Source of the DNA: Lachnospiraceae bacterium
GTDB lineage: Bacteria > Bacillota > Clostridia > Lachnospirales > Lachnospiraceae
DNA: 50,994 nucleotides
Direction: 5' to 3'
NCBI GenBank assembly: GCA_017480565.1
Contig: JAFVAL010000018.1
Coordinates: 1-50,994 of the forward strand
The notes under the pieces are model-generated. The model saw nothing but the letters and a program-made list of their open reading frames with translations. It had not been told where the DNA came from and made no database searches. Position 1 is the first letter of the stretch; every line of letters begins with the position of its first letter. This document shows, piece by piece, positions 42,652 through 49,927 of the stretch. The position numbers and the translations under genes are program-made.

Positions 42652-43371
42652 TTATTCAAAAAGCATTTCCGCAATATGCCTGCCATCTACGCCACTCATG
42701 CGTAGTCCTTCCAGGCAATAATGACAATAGCACACCGCTGTTTTCGTTGTAAAATGACTGCAATACTCCTGCATAATCGCTTGCTGTTCCTCCGGCGTAT
42801 GCGGAAGAAACTTCCCTTCCGCTCCCTCGACATAATGCTTTGGCGCAAGTTTCGGGTTTCTCACGGGCTGCGGGCGATACAAAGAAGCGCCACAGAAATC
42901 CGTCTGTTCGTGATGTTTTTCTGCCTCTAAAACCTGCAGATTCATCTTTTTAAGAAGGCTGCGAACTGCTTCCTGCTCCTCCTTTCTGTCCCGTGAACGC
43001 CAGCAATCCTGTACCGTCACTGTTTCGCCATGATAATCAGGAAATGCGAATTTTCCATCGCTATCGATCAGCTCCCAAAGTGACTTTACATGAATCTCAG
43101 GGTTCATTTCTTCGATGATATTATTGCAGTTGTGACACAGAGAATAGACCTCGTCTCCTTTTTGAAAACACCCCGAATCCGGCAGTTTCTTCCAGGCTTC
43201 CCGCAGCTCTCCCTCCGGCATTTTGTCTTCAAAATCTCTCAATTTGTAGCTCGGAATACAACAACGCACAACCGTGAGCCCAAACCGTTCCTGCACATAT
43301 GCTTGGATCTTCCTGCTCAGCTCCGGAAACTGCGATGTAAACACGCAGCTTGCAATATAATACTTTCCCAT
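42652..43371 (-). CDS. CCG-domain cysteine-rich protein (HdrB-like)
   Basis: A 239-residue soluble protein with 11 or more cysteines in two repeated modules: Cys9, Cys37-Cys38 and CHNC (79-82), then Cys123, Cys160-Gly and CHYC (216-219). This C...CC/CG...CxxC pattern is that of CCG domains in heterodisulfide reductase subunit B and GlpC/LutA-like proteins, which bind special Fe-S or zinc centres. Unlike those it stands without HdrA/HdrC or other electron-transfer genes. An oxidoreductase role is inferred only from the cysteine layout. Confidence 0.65.
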   Translation of the reverse strand: MGKYYIASCVFTSQFPELSRKIQAYVQERFGLTVVRCCIPSYKLRDFEDKMPEGELREAWKKLPDSGCFQKGDEVYSLCHNCNNIIEEMNPEIHVKSLWELIDSDGKFAFPDYHGETVTVQDCWRSRDRKEEQEAVRSLLKKMNLQVLEAEKHHEQTDFCGASLYRPQPVRNPKLAPKHYVEGAEGKFLPHTPEEQQAIMQEYCSHFTTKTAVCYCHYCLEGLRMSGVDGRHIAEMLFE

Positions 43372-43393
43372 TTTCTTTCCTTCCTATTGATGA

Positions 43394-43867
43394 TTATTTT
43401 CTCGCTTTTCCGCTCATCTCTTCGATACAAAGCTTCAAAACAAACACCTTGTCAACCGCTGCATCAATGTATTTTAGACCTGCTTCTTCATAGTTCGGAG
43501 AGTACTTTTTGATCAGCTGATAGAGTCCATATTTCTTCGCTTCGGTTTCCTCTACGATCTCAATCTCGCCGAAAACATTTGCAGAATAATACCTTGTAGC
43601 GAACTTCTGAGGCAACATTTCCGTCCCGGAAACCACAGTAAAACACACCCTTGGATTCGCCAGAATGTTGTCAATTTTCTGCCCACCATCCACCGTACAA
43701 TGCATATAAATCGCATTGGTTCCCTCGTCAAAAGCATAAGAAATCGGCACGCTGTAAGGCACATTATTCTCCATCACAGTTGCCAGAATTCCATACTCAC
43801 CCTCGGCAAGAATTCTCTTTGTTTCTTCGTCGATTAACTTCCGATCTTGACGTCTCATTTCACGCAT
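43394..43867 (-). CDS. Pyridoxamine 5'-phosphate oxidase-like flavoprotein (NimA-like)
   Basis: A 157-residue split-barrel protein: YGILATVMENNVPYSVPISY near 25-44, IYMHCTVDGGQKIDNI near 53-68 and VCFTVVSG near 73-80 are typical of the FMN-binding family that includes NimA nitroimidazole reductases. Family members reduce small nitro compounds or bind haem or F420; no specific function can be given. AAGGAG eight bases before the first ATG fixes the start. It is followed by the CCG protein gene 22 bases later on the minus strand, perhaps in the same unit. Confidence 0.82.
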   Translation of the reverse strand: MREMRRQDRKLIDEETKRILAEGEYGILATVMENNVPYSVPISYAFDEGTNAIYMHCTVDGGQKIDNILANPRVCFTVVSGTEMLPQKFATRYYSANVFGEIEIVEETEAKKYGLYQLIKKYSPNYEEAGLKYIDAAVDKVFVLKLCIEEMSGKARK

Positions 43868-43892
43868 GATTAGTTCTCCTTTTCTACGAACC

Positions 43893-44075
43893 CTAGAAAT
43901 ATAAAATCTCTGTTACAATCACCATCCCAAAGATATATTTGACTCCAAACGCAAGCAAAAACAGTAAAAATGCTCCGACTGCATTCCGGATAATATGTCG
44001 TTTTTCACCGGGCGTTTCCCCTTCTTCTATGCCATTCGTTCCAAAACGCAATGTATCCGTCTCTCCCAAACTCAT
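43893..44075 (-). CDS. Small single-span membrane protein, overlapping its upstream neighbour
   Basis: 60 residues: a hydrophilic start, a basic stretch (EKRHIIRN) and a strongly hydrophobic C-terminal half (VGAFLLFLLAFGVKYIFGMV) consistent with one membrane helix. The frame overlaps the end of the hypothetical gene at 44005-44520 by 71 bases. No good ribosome site is seen at the ATG, so the true start may be internal or translation may be coupled. The product is not recognised. Confidence 0.4.
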   Translation of the reverse strand: MSLGETDTLRFGTNGIEEGETPGEKRHIIRNAVGAFLLFLLAFGVKYIFGMVIVTEILYF

Positions 44076-44520
44076 CTTCAGGCAGTATTTTGGGTGTGCA
44101 GGAAAGATAAAAGGCTTCTATTTTATCTGCAAAACGATAGACTTCAGGAATATAATCCTCTAAAGCTACCGTCTCCTCATACCCATCCTCTAAGATAATC
44201 TTTACCGCATCTCCCTCATGAATGACAGACCAGTCAACCCCGTAGCAACAGCCCTCGATCTCAACGTTCTGTAGATCGTTGTCAGGAATCATAAAGTGCC
44301 CGCAACAAGGCATCATTTGAATACCATATTCATTCATGATGTGATCTTCCGTAATTGTTTTGAGTAAATATAATGCAGTCGCACTCACTGTCGAAGCGAA
44401 TTCTAATGTGCGCTCTCCTATTCTGGCAACCGTGAGCCCATGTAAGCAAAGATCCTCCGGATCATCTTTCGTCCCATCAATCCATTCAAAATCGGTTGCA
44501 TCGATTGTAAAAGTGCCCAT
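44005..44520 (-). CDS. Hypothetical soluble protein
   Basis: 171 residues from the ATG at 44520, which has GGAG seven bases upstream; an in-frame ATG at 44565 lacks a ribosome site. The protein is acidic with a central CCGHF and GCCYGVDW, suggesting possible metal or disulfide cysteines, and a C-terminal FWNEWHRRRG. No family is recognised. There is no signal peptide or membrane segment. Confidence 0.6.
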   Translation of the reverse strand: MGTFTIDATDFEWIDGTKDDPEDLCLHGLTVARIGERTLEFASTVSATALYLLKTITEDHIMNEYGIQMMPCCGHFMIPDNDLQNVEIEGCCYGVDWSVIHEGDAVKIILEDGYEETVALEDYIPEVYRFADKIEAFYLSCTPKILPEDEFGRDGYIAFWNEWHRRRGNAR

Positions 44521-44846
44521 ATTCTTGCTCCACTTTCCCTTGATTAAATCAATTATAACATTCATCTTCGTTTATGGCAAAGCTTCTATTCTAGAAAGAC
44601 AGATCACTTCTCATCATGTTTTTCCCTTAGACCCTGCATCCCGTCTTTCTCCACGCAAGATCTCCAAAACAAGCCAGTTTACAGTCCCCCGAGACCCCGG
44701 AAATAGAATCATCCTTTCCAAGATCTCAAAGCAAGTCCATTTTCTCTAATTTCAGGATCTTCCCTGACCCAAAAGCTTGTCCAGGGTCCCTGAACGCGAG
44801 GCGTAGCTCCCAAAGCCCCGCAGTGAGCCCCCTCCAAACACGAAAA

Positions 44847-44884
44847 ACGCGGAGGAATCGGCCTTCCAGCCGATTCTTCCGCGT
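44847..44884 (-). terminator. Terminator of the candidate short transcript
   Basis: 16-bp stem ACGCGGAGGAATCGGC / GCCGATTCTTCCGCGT with one non-Watson-Crick pair and a six-base loop; the minus strand continues with five T. Confidence 0.78.
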
Positions 44885-44921
44885 CAATCAACTCTTCCGC
44901 GCCAATCCATATCTCCGCGCC
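44868..44921 (-). repeat. Three 18-bp tandem repeats
   Basis: Units at 44868-44885, 44886-44903 and 44904-44921 share CTTCCGCG(C/T)C with variable first halves on the plus strand. The first unit forms one arm of the terminator stem. On the minus strand they would encode six-residue repeats, but no start site supports this. Confidence 0.6.
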
Positions 44922-44956
44922 AAACACACAAACCCCAACTCATCCTCTACCTTGTC

Positions 44957-45007
44957 TCATCCAGCACCGCAAACGGCAGCCTCATATGCGTCCATTATTC
45001 TGAACAT
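44957..45007 (-). CDS. Candidate 16-residue leader or micropeptide
   Basis: ATG at 45007 with AAGGAG exactly eight bases upstream, 67 bases below a predicted start point. The reading frame gives MFRIMDAYEAAVCGAG and ends in TGA. Promoter, ribosome site and short frame are in correct order, but no downstream gene is served, so this may be a degraded gene, a micropeptide or chance. Confidence 0.35.
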   Translation of the reverse strand: MFRIMDAYEAAVCGAG

Positions 45008-45080
45008 GCAAATGTCTCCTTCTATGAAATGTTACAACGATAACTGTAGGTAAGTGGTTCGATCCGTTTTCTTATCACTC

Positions 45081-45109
45081 ATTATAACACGGCGCTTTGT
45101 TGCAAACAA
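45081..45109 (-). promoter_or_regulatory. Promoter of the candidate short transcript
   Basis: On the minus strand TTGTTT (45109-45104), 17 bases and a perfect TATAAT (45086-45081). The expected start is about 45074, giving a transcript of about 235 bases to the terminator T-run. Confidence 0.55.
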
Positions 45110-45183
45110 CATCTGCCTATTTCCTAGATCTGCGGTAGCACAATTTGGCGATTTCTCCTCTTACGATTCTCCTCCCAACTCGC

Positions 45184-46239
45184 TTACTCCGTCTTCATCT
45201 CATTTTCCAACTCTTTCACCGAATGATGATGCCCATGCTTCTCATCCGTCGTGATATGATCATGCTCGTGGCTGTGCGTGACCGTATGCGTGTGCGTTGT
45301 CCCGTCGTGCGTGTGTGTAAACGTATGACTGTGCAAATGTGCATGGTGCCGGATCAGCGTATCCACGACCACCAAAACCGAGCCCACAATCATCACCGTG
45401 AGCGCAATAAGATAGGTCCACGAAAGCGATTCCTTTAAGAACACGAATGACAACAGCGCGCCAATAAACGGTGCGACTGCGTAGTATGCGCTTGTCTTCG
45501 CCGCGCCGAGCACATTTTGCGCACGCACATAGAGAAAAATCGAAAGCCCATATGAAACAAATCCAAGCACCAATGCTGCGATGACGTATCGAATTGCCGG
45601 CATCTTTTCATGCAAAACCAGTGCAATCACAAGTGATCCAAGCCCTGAGAAAATGCCTTTCAGCACCACAATTTCGTACGTGCTCTTGGAAGAAATCTTT
45701 CGCGTACAGTTGTTTTCAAATCCCCAGCAGATCGTCGCCGCAATCACAAAAAGTGACCCGGAGGAAAACTGGAAACTATCCGTTCCTTCGAGCGAAAGAA
45801 GGATGCTCGACAGTGTGATCAGCGCGATCGCGAGCCACAGCCGTTTTGACACGGCTTCTTTGAAAATGAACAGCGCGATAATCGTTGTTGCGACGATCTC
45901 AAAATTGCCCAGTAACGATGCGTTCGCCGACGTTCCGTGACTGACACCGAGCATCAAAAAGATCGGTGCCGCAATATCGAGGACAATCATCCCAAGCACG
46001 TAAGGCAGGTCCGGTTTGGAAAGCCCCTCCGCCATCTCCCGGTCATTCCGGTTCATCAGCGAGAGTCCTCCAATCCCGATCCCCGCACCGAGATAAAGCA
46101 AGGCCGCCATCGTCGTCGGCCCGACATGCGCAAGCAGCACCTTAGAGATCGGCACATTGATTGCATAAAACACTGCTGCAAGAAATGCAAATAGGATCGC
46201 TCTTACTTTTGTCGTCATGGTCTTTCTTTTCTCTCCCAT
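45184..46239 (-). CDS. DMT/EamA-family transporter with histidine-rich tail
   Basis: A 351-residue membrane protein with ten predicted helices in two EamA repeats (GTSANASLLGNFEIVATTII and GAAKTSAYYAVAPFIGALLS are the conserved repeat segments). After the last helix residues 298-339 contain 17 histidines in 42 residues, in HTHDG- and HSHEHDH-like runs, then a short acidic end. EamA carriers export metabolites or amino acids; a His tail of this kind is known from zinc and nickel transport proteins, so metal binding or metal-sensing is likely but unproven. AGAGG five bases before the ATG at 46239 supports the start. Confidence 0.83.
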   Translation of the reverse strand: MGEKRKTMTTKVRAILFAFLAAVFYAINVPISKVLLAHVGPTTMAALLYLGAGIGIGGLSLMNRNDREMAEGLSKPDLPYVLGMIVLDIAAPIFLMLGVSHGTSANASLLGNFEIVATTIIALFIFKEAVSKRLWLAIALITLSSILLSLEGTDSFQFSSGSLFVIAATICWGFENNCTRKISSKSTYEIVVLKGIFSGLGSLVIALVLHEKMPAIRYVIAALVLGFVSYGLSIFLYVRAQNVLGAAKTSAYYAVAPFIGALLSFVFLKESLSWTYLIALTVMIVGSVLVVVDTLIRHHAHLHSHTFTHTHDGTTHTHTVTHSHEHDHITTDEKHGHHHSVKELENEMKTE

Positions 46240-46280
46240 ACAAGCCTCTCATCATCGATGAAACCCAAATCTTTTCCCCC

Positions 46281-46697
46281 CTAAATCTCAACAATCAATA
46301 CATCTTCTTCGTCAAATGGAATCCTTCCTTTTATCTGCCCCTTATGAAAATGAAACACCCCACCGTGATTTACTGGCGCTTCATCGATCGGATTGATCAT
46401 CAGCACATCTTCTGCTGCCAATGCAGCCTGCGCCGCATATTCATCAAGCGCTACATCGTTCCACTCTTCCACCGTGTAATCCACATAAACCGGCCAGATT
46501 AGTGGATGCTCTGTCTGAAACCGCTCAGGAAACTCCCAAAGATCGCCGCAAAGAGCGTCAAACCCCTGTAAAAACGCCTCACCGAAGCAGAGCAAATCCA
46601 CTTTGCCCGTGTAGTGCTTCATTGCGCACTCAATTTGGCTCATATTAAACCAAATATTATTGTTTTCACATCGATAGGAAACCAACCCAATTCGCAT
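46281..46697 (-). pseudogene. Nitrilase-superfamily hydrolase with internal in-frame deletion
   Basis: 138 codons against about 230-270 for the family. The N-terminal part is normal up to the catalytic Glu40 (CFGEAFLQGF). At codons 47-50 it jumps to the segment around the catalytic cysteine (Cys50 in ALCGDLWEFPE) and then runs to a normal end (GGVFHFHKGQIKG). The middle, with the catalytic lysine, about 90-100 residues, is missing, without loss of frame. The break lies at about 46545-46560 in GACGCTCTTTGC, probably at a short repeat. The product could not be a working amidase. Confidence 0.72.
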
Positions 46698-46824
46698 TTT
46701 CTGCCTCCAGAAAGCATGACTTGTTGGGCTGATTATACCAAATTCTGCGGGTTAAAACAACAGGCACAGCAGCATCACATGACCTTGAATGCTTCCTTCC
46801 ATGCTATGAATCCGGAAGTCTCTC

Positions 46825-46881
46825 TTGACAAGCAAGATGGCTGTGCTTATAATGATAACAATGTTAGCATACTAAGTTATC
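46825..46881 (+). promoter_or_regulatory. Consensus promoter and operator of the TetR gene
   Basis: TTGACA (46825-46830), exactly 17 bases, and TATAAT (46848-46853) are a perfect sigma-A promoter. Directly after it an inverted repeat GATAAC (46854-46859) / GTTATC (46876-46881) encloses a second one, TTAG-CATA-CTAA (46864-46875). The position over the start point fits repression by the TetR protein itself. Confidence 0.8.
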
Positions 46882-46896
46882 AACGAGGTGAGAAGC

Positions 46897-47514
46897 GTGG
46901 CACGTGGCACTTATGACGATACCCAGCAGAGAATCCTGCAAAACGGTCTGAACATGTTTTTGGAAAATGGTTTTGAACGCACGAATCTGCGCGAGCTCTG
47001 CGCTGCGGCAGGGATTACAACCGGTTCTTTCTATCGCCACTTCGAGAGCAAAGAAGCACTTTTCGCTTTCTTCGTTCAACCGGCAGTTGACGAGATCAAA
47101 AAAGATTTTGCCGACGCCGAACCACTTTGCCTCGAGGCCGTAGAAACCGGACAACCACGCAAGCTCTGGATGATCATGGGCGCGGATCGCCTGCTGGACT
47201 ATATCTACCGAAACTTTGATGCACTCAAGCTTCTGCTGAAGTGCTCGGACGGTACAAAGTACAGTGATTTCTTAAACGATGTGGTTTGTATGGAAACAGA
47301 TATTTCTCTGCGGTATCTGGGCCTGGCAAAGGAACGCGGCCTGATCAAGACAACGCTTCCCTCCGAAACCGAGATGCACATGATCAGCCACGCATATATC
47401 TCTAGCGTCTTTGAAGCGGTTCTGCATGATTTAAACCGAGAAGACATGCAGAACTACATTCATACGATCGTACAATTCTTTACGGCAGGCGCTTATCAGG
47501 TGCTTGGGCTGTAA
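46897..47514 (+). CDS. TetR-family regulator
   Basis: A 206-residue protein. The DNA-binding domain is at the N-terminus: QQRILQNGLNMFLENGFERT and LRELCAAAGITTGSFYRHF, followed by SKEALF. The C-terminal helical domain is not recognised to ligand class. The start is the GTG at 46897, eight bases after GAGG; the GTG at 46888 overlaps that ribosome site. Its own promoter is a perfect consensus one with an inverted repeat, so it is likely autorepressed. It diverges from the deleted nitrilase gene and a terminator separates it from feo. Confidence 0.88.
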   Translation: MARGTYDDTQQRILQNGLNMFLENGFERTNLRELCAAAGITTGSFYRHFESKEALFAFFVQPAVDEIKKDFADAEPLCLEAVETGQPRKLWMIMGADRLLDYIYRNFDALKLLLKCSDGTKYSDFLNDVVCMETDISLRYLGLAKERGLIKTTLPSETEMHMISHAYISSVFEAVLHDLNREDMQNYIHTIVQFFTAGAYQVLGL

Positions 47515-47521
47515 GACCATT

Positions 47522-47541
47522 TGCCTCACGATGGTGAGGCA
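47522..47541 (+). terminator. Terminator of the TetR gene
   Basis: TGCCTCAC-GATG-GTGAGGCA followed by TCTTTT, seven bases after the TetR stop. Confidence 0.85.
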
Positions 47542-47591
47542 TCTTTTAAGGCTTTGGGTTAGTTATTACAAACTCGGAAAGGAGCGCATAA

Positions 47592-47765
47592 ATGATTTCC
47601 TGGCTGGCGGAAAACCTTGCTTCTCTCGTGCTGCTGCTTGTTGTCGCAGCAATCATTTTCTTCTTAGTGAGAAGCAAACTTAAAAAACACAAAAACGGGG
47701 CGTGCGGCTGTGGCTGTGAAGGCTGCAGCGGCTGCGCGGCTCATAAAAAGGGAGGACAGATATGA
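47592..47765 (+). CDS. FeoB-associated Cys-rich small membrane protein
   Basis: A 57-residue protein: a membrane helix at about 9-27 (ASLVLLLVVAAIIFFLV), a basic stretch (RSKLKKHK) and a cysteine cluster ACGCGCEGCSGCA at the cytosolic end. This is the build of the small FeoB-associated proteins, thought to help ferrous iron transport or handling. GGAG precedes the ATG, and its TGA overlaps the feoA ATG as ATGA. It leads the operon, whereas in many clostridia it follows feoB. Confidence 0.82.
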   Translation: MISWLAENLASLVLLLVVAAIIFFLVRSKLKKHKNGACGCGCEGCSGCAAHKKGGQI

Positions 47766-47983
47766 AACTTACAGACACAAAAGCGGATCAGCACGGCGTG
47801 ATCCGGAAAATCGACGGGGATGCACATTTTATGAATCGTGTTACCGCGATCGGCATCACCGAAGGGACCGAATTTCAGACGGTGCGCAATGACAAAAAGA
47901 TGCCCGTCCTGGTCTATCTGCGGGAGACATTGATCGCAGTGAACCGTGCGGACGCGGAAAGAATCGAGGTGGAGGCAGTATGA
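47762..47983 (+). CDS. feoA: Ferrous iron transport protein A
   Basis: A 73-residue SH3-like protein. FMNRVTAIGITEGTEFQTVRN and the ending LIAVNRADAERIEVE follow the FeoA pattern (RL..LGI..G). It lies between the Cys-rich protein and feoB with ATGA overlaps on both sides, so all three are translated as one coupled unit. FeoA is thought to interact with FeoB and modulate its GTPase. Confidence 0.9.
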   Translation: MKLTDTKADQHGVIRKIDGDAHFMNRVTAIGITEGTEFQTVRNDKKMPVLVYLRETLIAVNRADAERIEVEAV

Positions 47984-49824
47984 ATACAAGGATCGCACTC
48001 TTGGGCCAGCCTAACTCTGGCAAATCCACGGTGTACAACGCGCTGACCGGCTCACGCCAGCACGTGGGCAACTGGCCTGGCAAAACCGTAGAGAAAAACG
48101 ACGGCTATTATACTTACAAAGGGACACGCTACACGGTCACCGATCTACCGGGCAGCTACGGCCTTTCAGGAAACTCTGACGAGGAGATCATCACCGCTGA
48201 TTTTATCAAGTCCGGGCAGGCGGATCTGGTCTGCATTCTGGTGGACGCCTCTCAGCTGGAACGCAGTATGTACATGGTGGCGGAGTATGCGGCACTTGAC
48301 AAGCCCGCCATGCTGCTGCTGAACATGATGGACGTGGCGAAATCTCAGAAAAAAGAGATCGACCACAAACTGTTAGAAAAACGGCTGGGCATTCCCGTGC
48401 TGCCATTTACGGCCGCAGAAAGCAAAGGCTATGAGGAGCTAAAGTCGCTTCTAGCGGCAGAGCTTGAGAACCCCCACATGCTCCTTTCCCACCCGGAGAC
48501 CGATCAAACGACGTCAGTTTTAGAGCAGAGCAAGGCAAAGTATCGATGGATCTCAGAAATGCTTGACGGCGTGACTCATACAGCGACGCCGGAATATAAG
48601 CTCTCGAAATTCGACCGCGTGGCCACGAGCCCCATCAGAGGAAAGCTCCTTTGCTTCGGCGTGGTATTGCTCGCCTTCCTGGTGGCAATGATCGTCATGT
48701 CGCCCTTCATGGCCATCGGACAAATGATCCCGGCGGTTCTGAACGCGCCGATCGCGAATCTGTTAAATGGCTGGCACGTTCACCCTTGGCTGGTGTCGGT
48801 ATTCAGCATGATGCTGCCAAACGTCCTGTACTTCTGCATTTCCATGGCAAGCTTTGTGTTTGGCGTGAATCTGGTATTCGGCTTCCTGGAGGAAATCGGT
48901 TTCCTGGCTCGCGCGGCCTATCAATTTGACGGTGTACTCTCAAAGCTGGGTCTGCAGGGCAAAGCCATTTGCCCGATGCTGATGGGCTTTGGCTGCACCA
49001 TCGGCGGCACCTGCGGTACCCGCGTGATGGACAACTGGGGGCAAAGGATGCTCGCCATGGCGGTCGTCTGGGCGGTCCCCTGCGGCGCCATCTGGGGTGT
49101 AATCCCGGTGGTCGCCAGCATGTTCTTCGGCCCTGGCGGAACGCTGTTAGTCTGCGTGCTGATTCTCTGCTACATGCTCCTTATGATGGTCATCGTTTCC
49201 AAGGTCTTCGGCCGCAAACTCTCTCCTGCTGAAAGCCGCAGCGGCATGATCATGGAGCTGCCGCCTTACCACAAGGCTCACTGGAAACACATTTTAAAAG
49301 AGGCCTTTCTCAAGGCATGGGATATCTTCAAACGCGCGCTGGGAACCGTCACGCTTGTGTCACTGGTATTTTATATTTTCTCCTTCAGCACCAGCGGAAA
49401 TATCCAGAGCAGCCTCCTGTATCGCGTCGGTACAGCCATTGAACCGGTGACCCGCTTCTTCGGCCTTGGCTGGCAGACCTTTATGGCCTTCCTCAGTTCC
49501 GCCTTTGCGAAAGAGGCTGTGCTTGGTGTGCTAAACGCAGCCTTCGTCGGCGGCAGCAATCTGCTTGAAGCCACCTTCTTTGCCAAGAGCGCCACGCCGG
49601 ACAACGCGGCTCTGGCCGCCTCTATGGTACAGACAATCTCCAAACCAGAGGCACTGGCCTTTCTCTTTGCGTGTACCTTCAACGTGCCCTGTGTCATGGC
49701 ACTGAGTACCACCTATCGGGAGTCTCATTCTCTGAAATGGACTGCCCGGGTAGCACTGTTTTATATCGGAGGCGCGCTGCTGCTCTCCTGCATTGTATAT
49801 CATATTGCAGCGTTGTTCCTGTAA
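47980..49824 (+). CDS. feoB: Ferrous iron transporter B (GTPase-permease)
   Basis: A 614-residue protein. The N-terminal G domain has G1 GQPNSGKST (9-17), G3 DLPG (55-58) and G4 NMMD (115-118). The membrane domain follows from about 220 with the conserved GFGCTIGGTCGTRV and the second gate segment FAKEAVLG. It imports Fe2+ across the cytoplasmic membrane under anaerobic conditions. G4 reads NMMD rather than the usual NKxD, and FeoB of this type can use ATP as well as GTP; whether this one does is open. At 614 residues it is at the short end for FeoB. Confidence 0.95.
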   Translation: MNTRIALLGQPNSGKSTVYNALTGSRQHVGNWPGKTVEKNDGYYTYKGTRYTVTDLPGSYGLSGNSDEEIITADFIKSGQADLVCILVDASQLERSMYMVAEYAALDKPAMLLLNMMDVAKSQKKEIDHKLLEKRLGIPVLPFTAAESKGYEELKSLLAAELENPHMLLSHPETDQTTSVLEQSKAKYRWISEMLDGVTHTATPEYKLSKFDRVATSPIRGKLLCFGVVLLAFLVAMIVMSPFMAIGQMIPAVLNAPIANLLNGWHVHPWLVSVFSMMLPNVLYFCISMASFVFGVNLVFGFLEEIGFLARAAYQFDGVLSKLGLQGKAICPMLMGFGCTIGGTCGTRVMDNWGQRMLAMAVVWAVPCGAIWGVIPVVASMFFGPGGTLLVCVLILCYMLLMMVIVSKVFGRKLSPAESRSGMIMELPPYHKAHWKHILKEAFLKAWDIFKRALGTVTLVSLVFYIFSFSTSGNIQSSLLYRVGTAIEPVTRFFGLGWQTFMAFLSSAFAKEAVLGVLNAAFVGGSNLLEATFFAKSATPDNAALAASMVQTISKPEALAFLFACTFNVPCVMALSTTYRESHSLKWTARVALFYIGGALLLSCIVYHIAALFL

Positions 49825-49839
49825 CGAAAATGATCGATA

Positions 49840-49884
49840 AAAGGGCGTGTGAAAAACGTGAATGCGGTTTTTCACACGCCCTTT
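49840..49884. terminator. Terminator after feoB
   Basis: 18-bp perfect stem (49840-49857 with 49867-49884) with a nine-base loop; works for feo on plus and for the lipoprotein gene on minus, with AT-rich tails on both sides. Confidence 0.87.
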
Positions 49885-49927
49885 ATTTCATTTCTCGCTT
49901 TGGAGTGCGATATTATAGTTTATCTGA

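Larger units (their letters stand above)
44521..45183. other. 663-base region without a standard gene
   Basis: No ordinary gene is convincing here. The region contains, on the minus strand, a promoter (45081-45109), a 16-codon open frame with good ribosome site, three 18-bp tandem repeats and a terminator. A block around 44773-44800 shares the words CTGAC and AAAAGCTTGTCCAGG with the hairpin at 16405-16442. Together these suggest a short unannotated transcript. Confidence 0.5.

Noticed and set aside
44868-44921. Possible CRISPR array
   Set aside because: Repeats are 18 bp without spacers, only three copies, and no cas genes are near.
44709-44927. 72-codon minus-strand frame containing the six-residue repeats GAEIWI, GAEELI, DAEESA
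   Set aside because: It runs through a strong terminator stem and lacks a start signal; the repeat pattern is explained by the 18-bp DNA repeats.
47515-47591. Possible riboswitch or Fur box before the Feo operon
   Set aside because: The space contains only the TetR terminator and a ribosome site; no GATAATGATAATCATTATC-like site or riboswitch fold was found.
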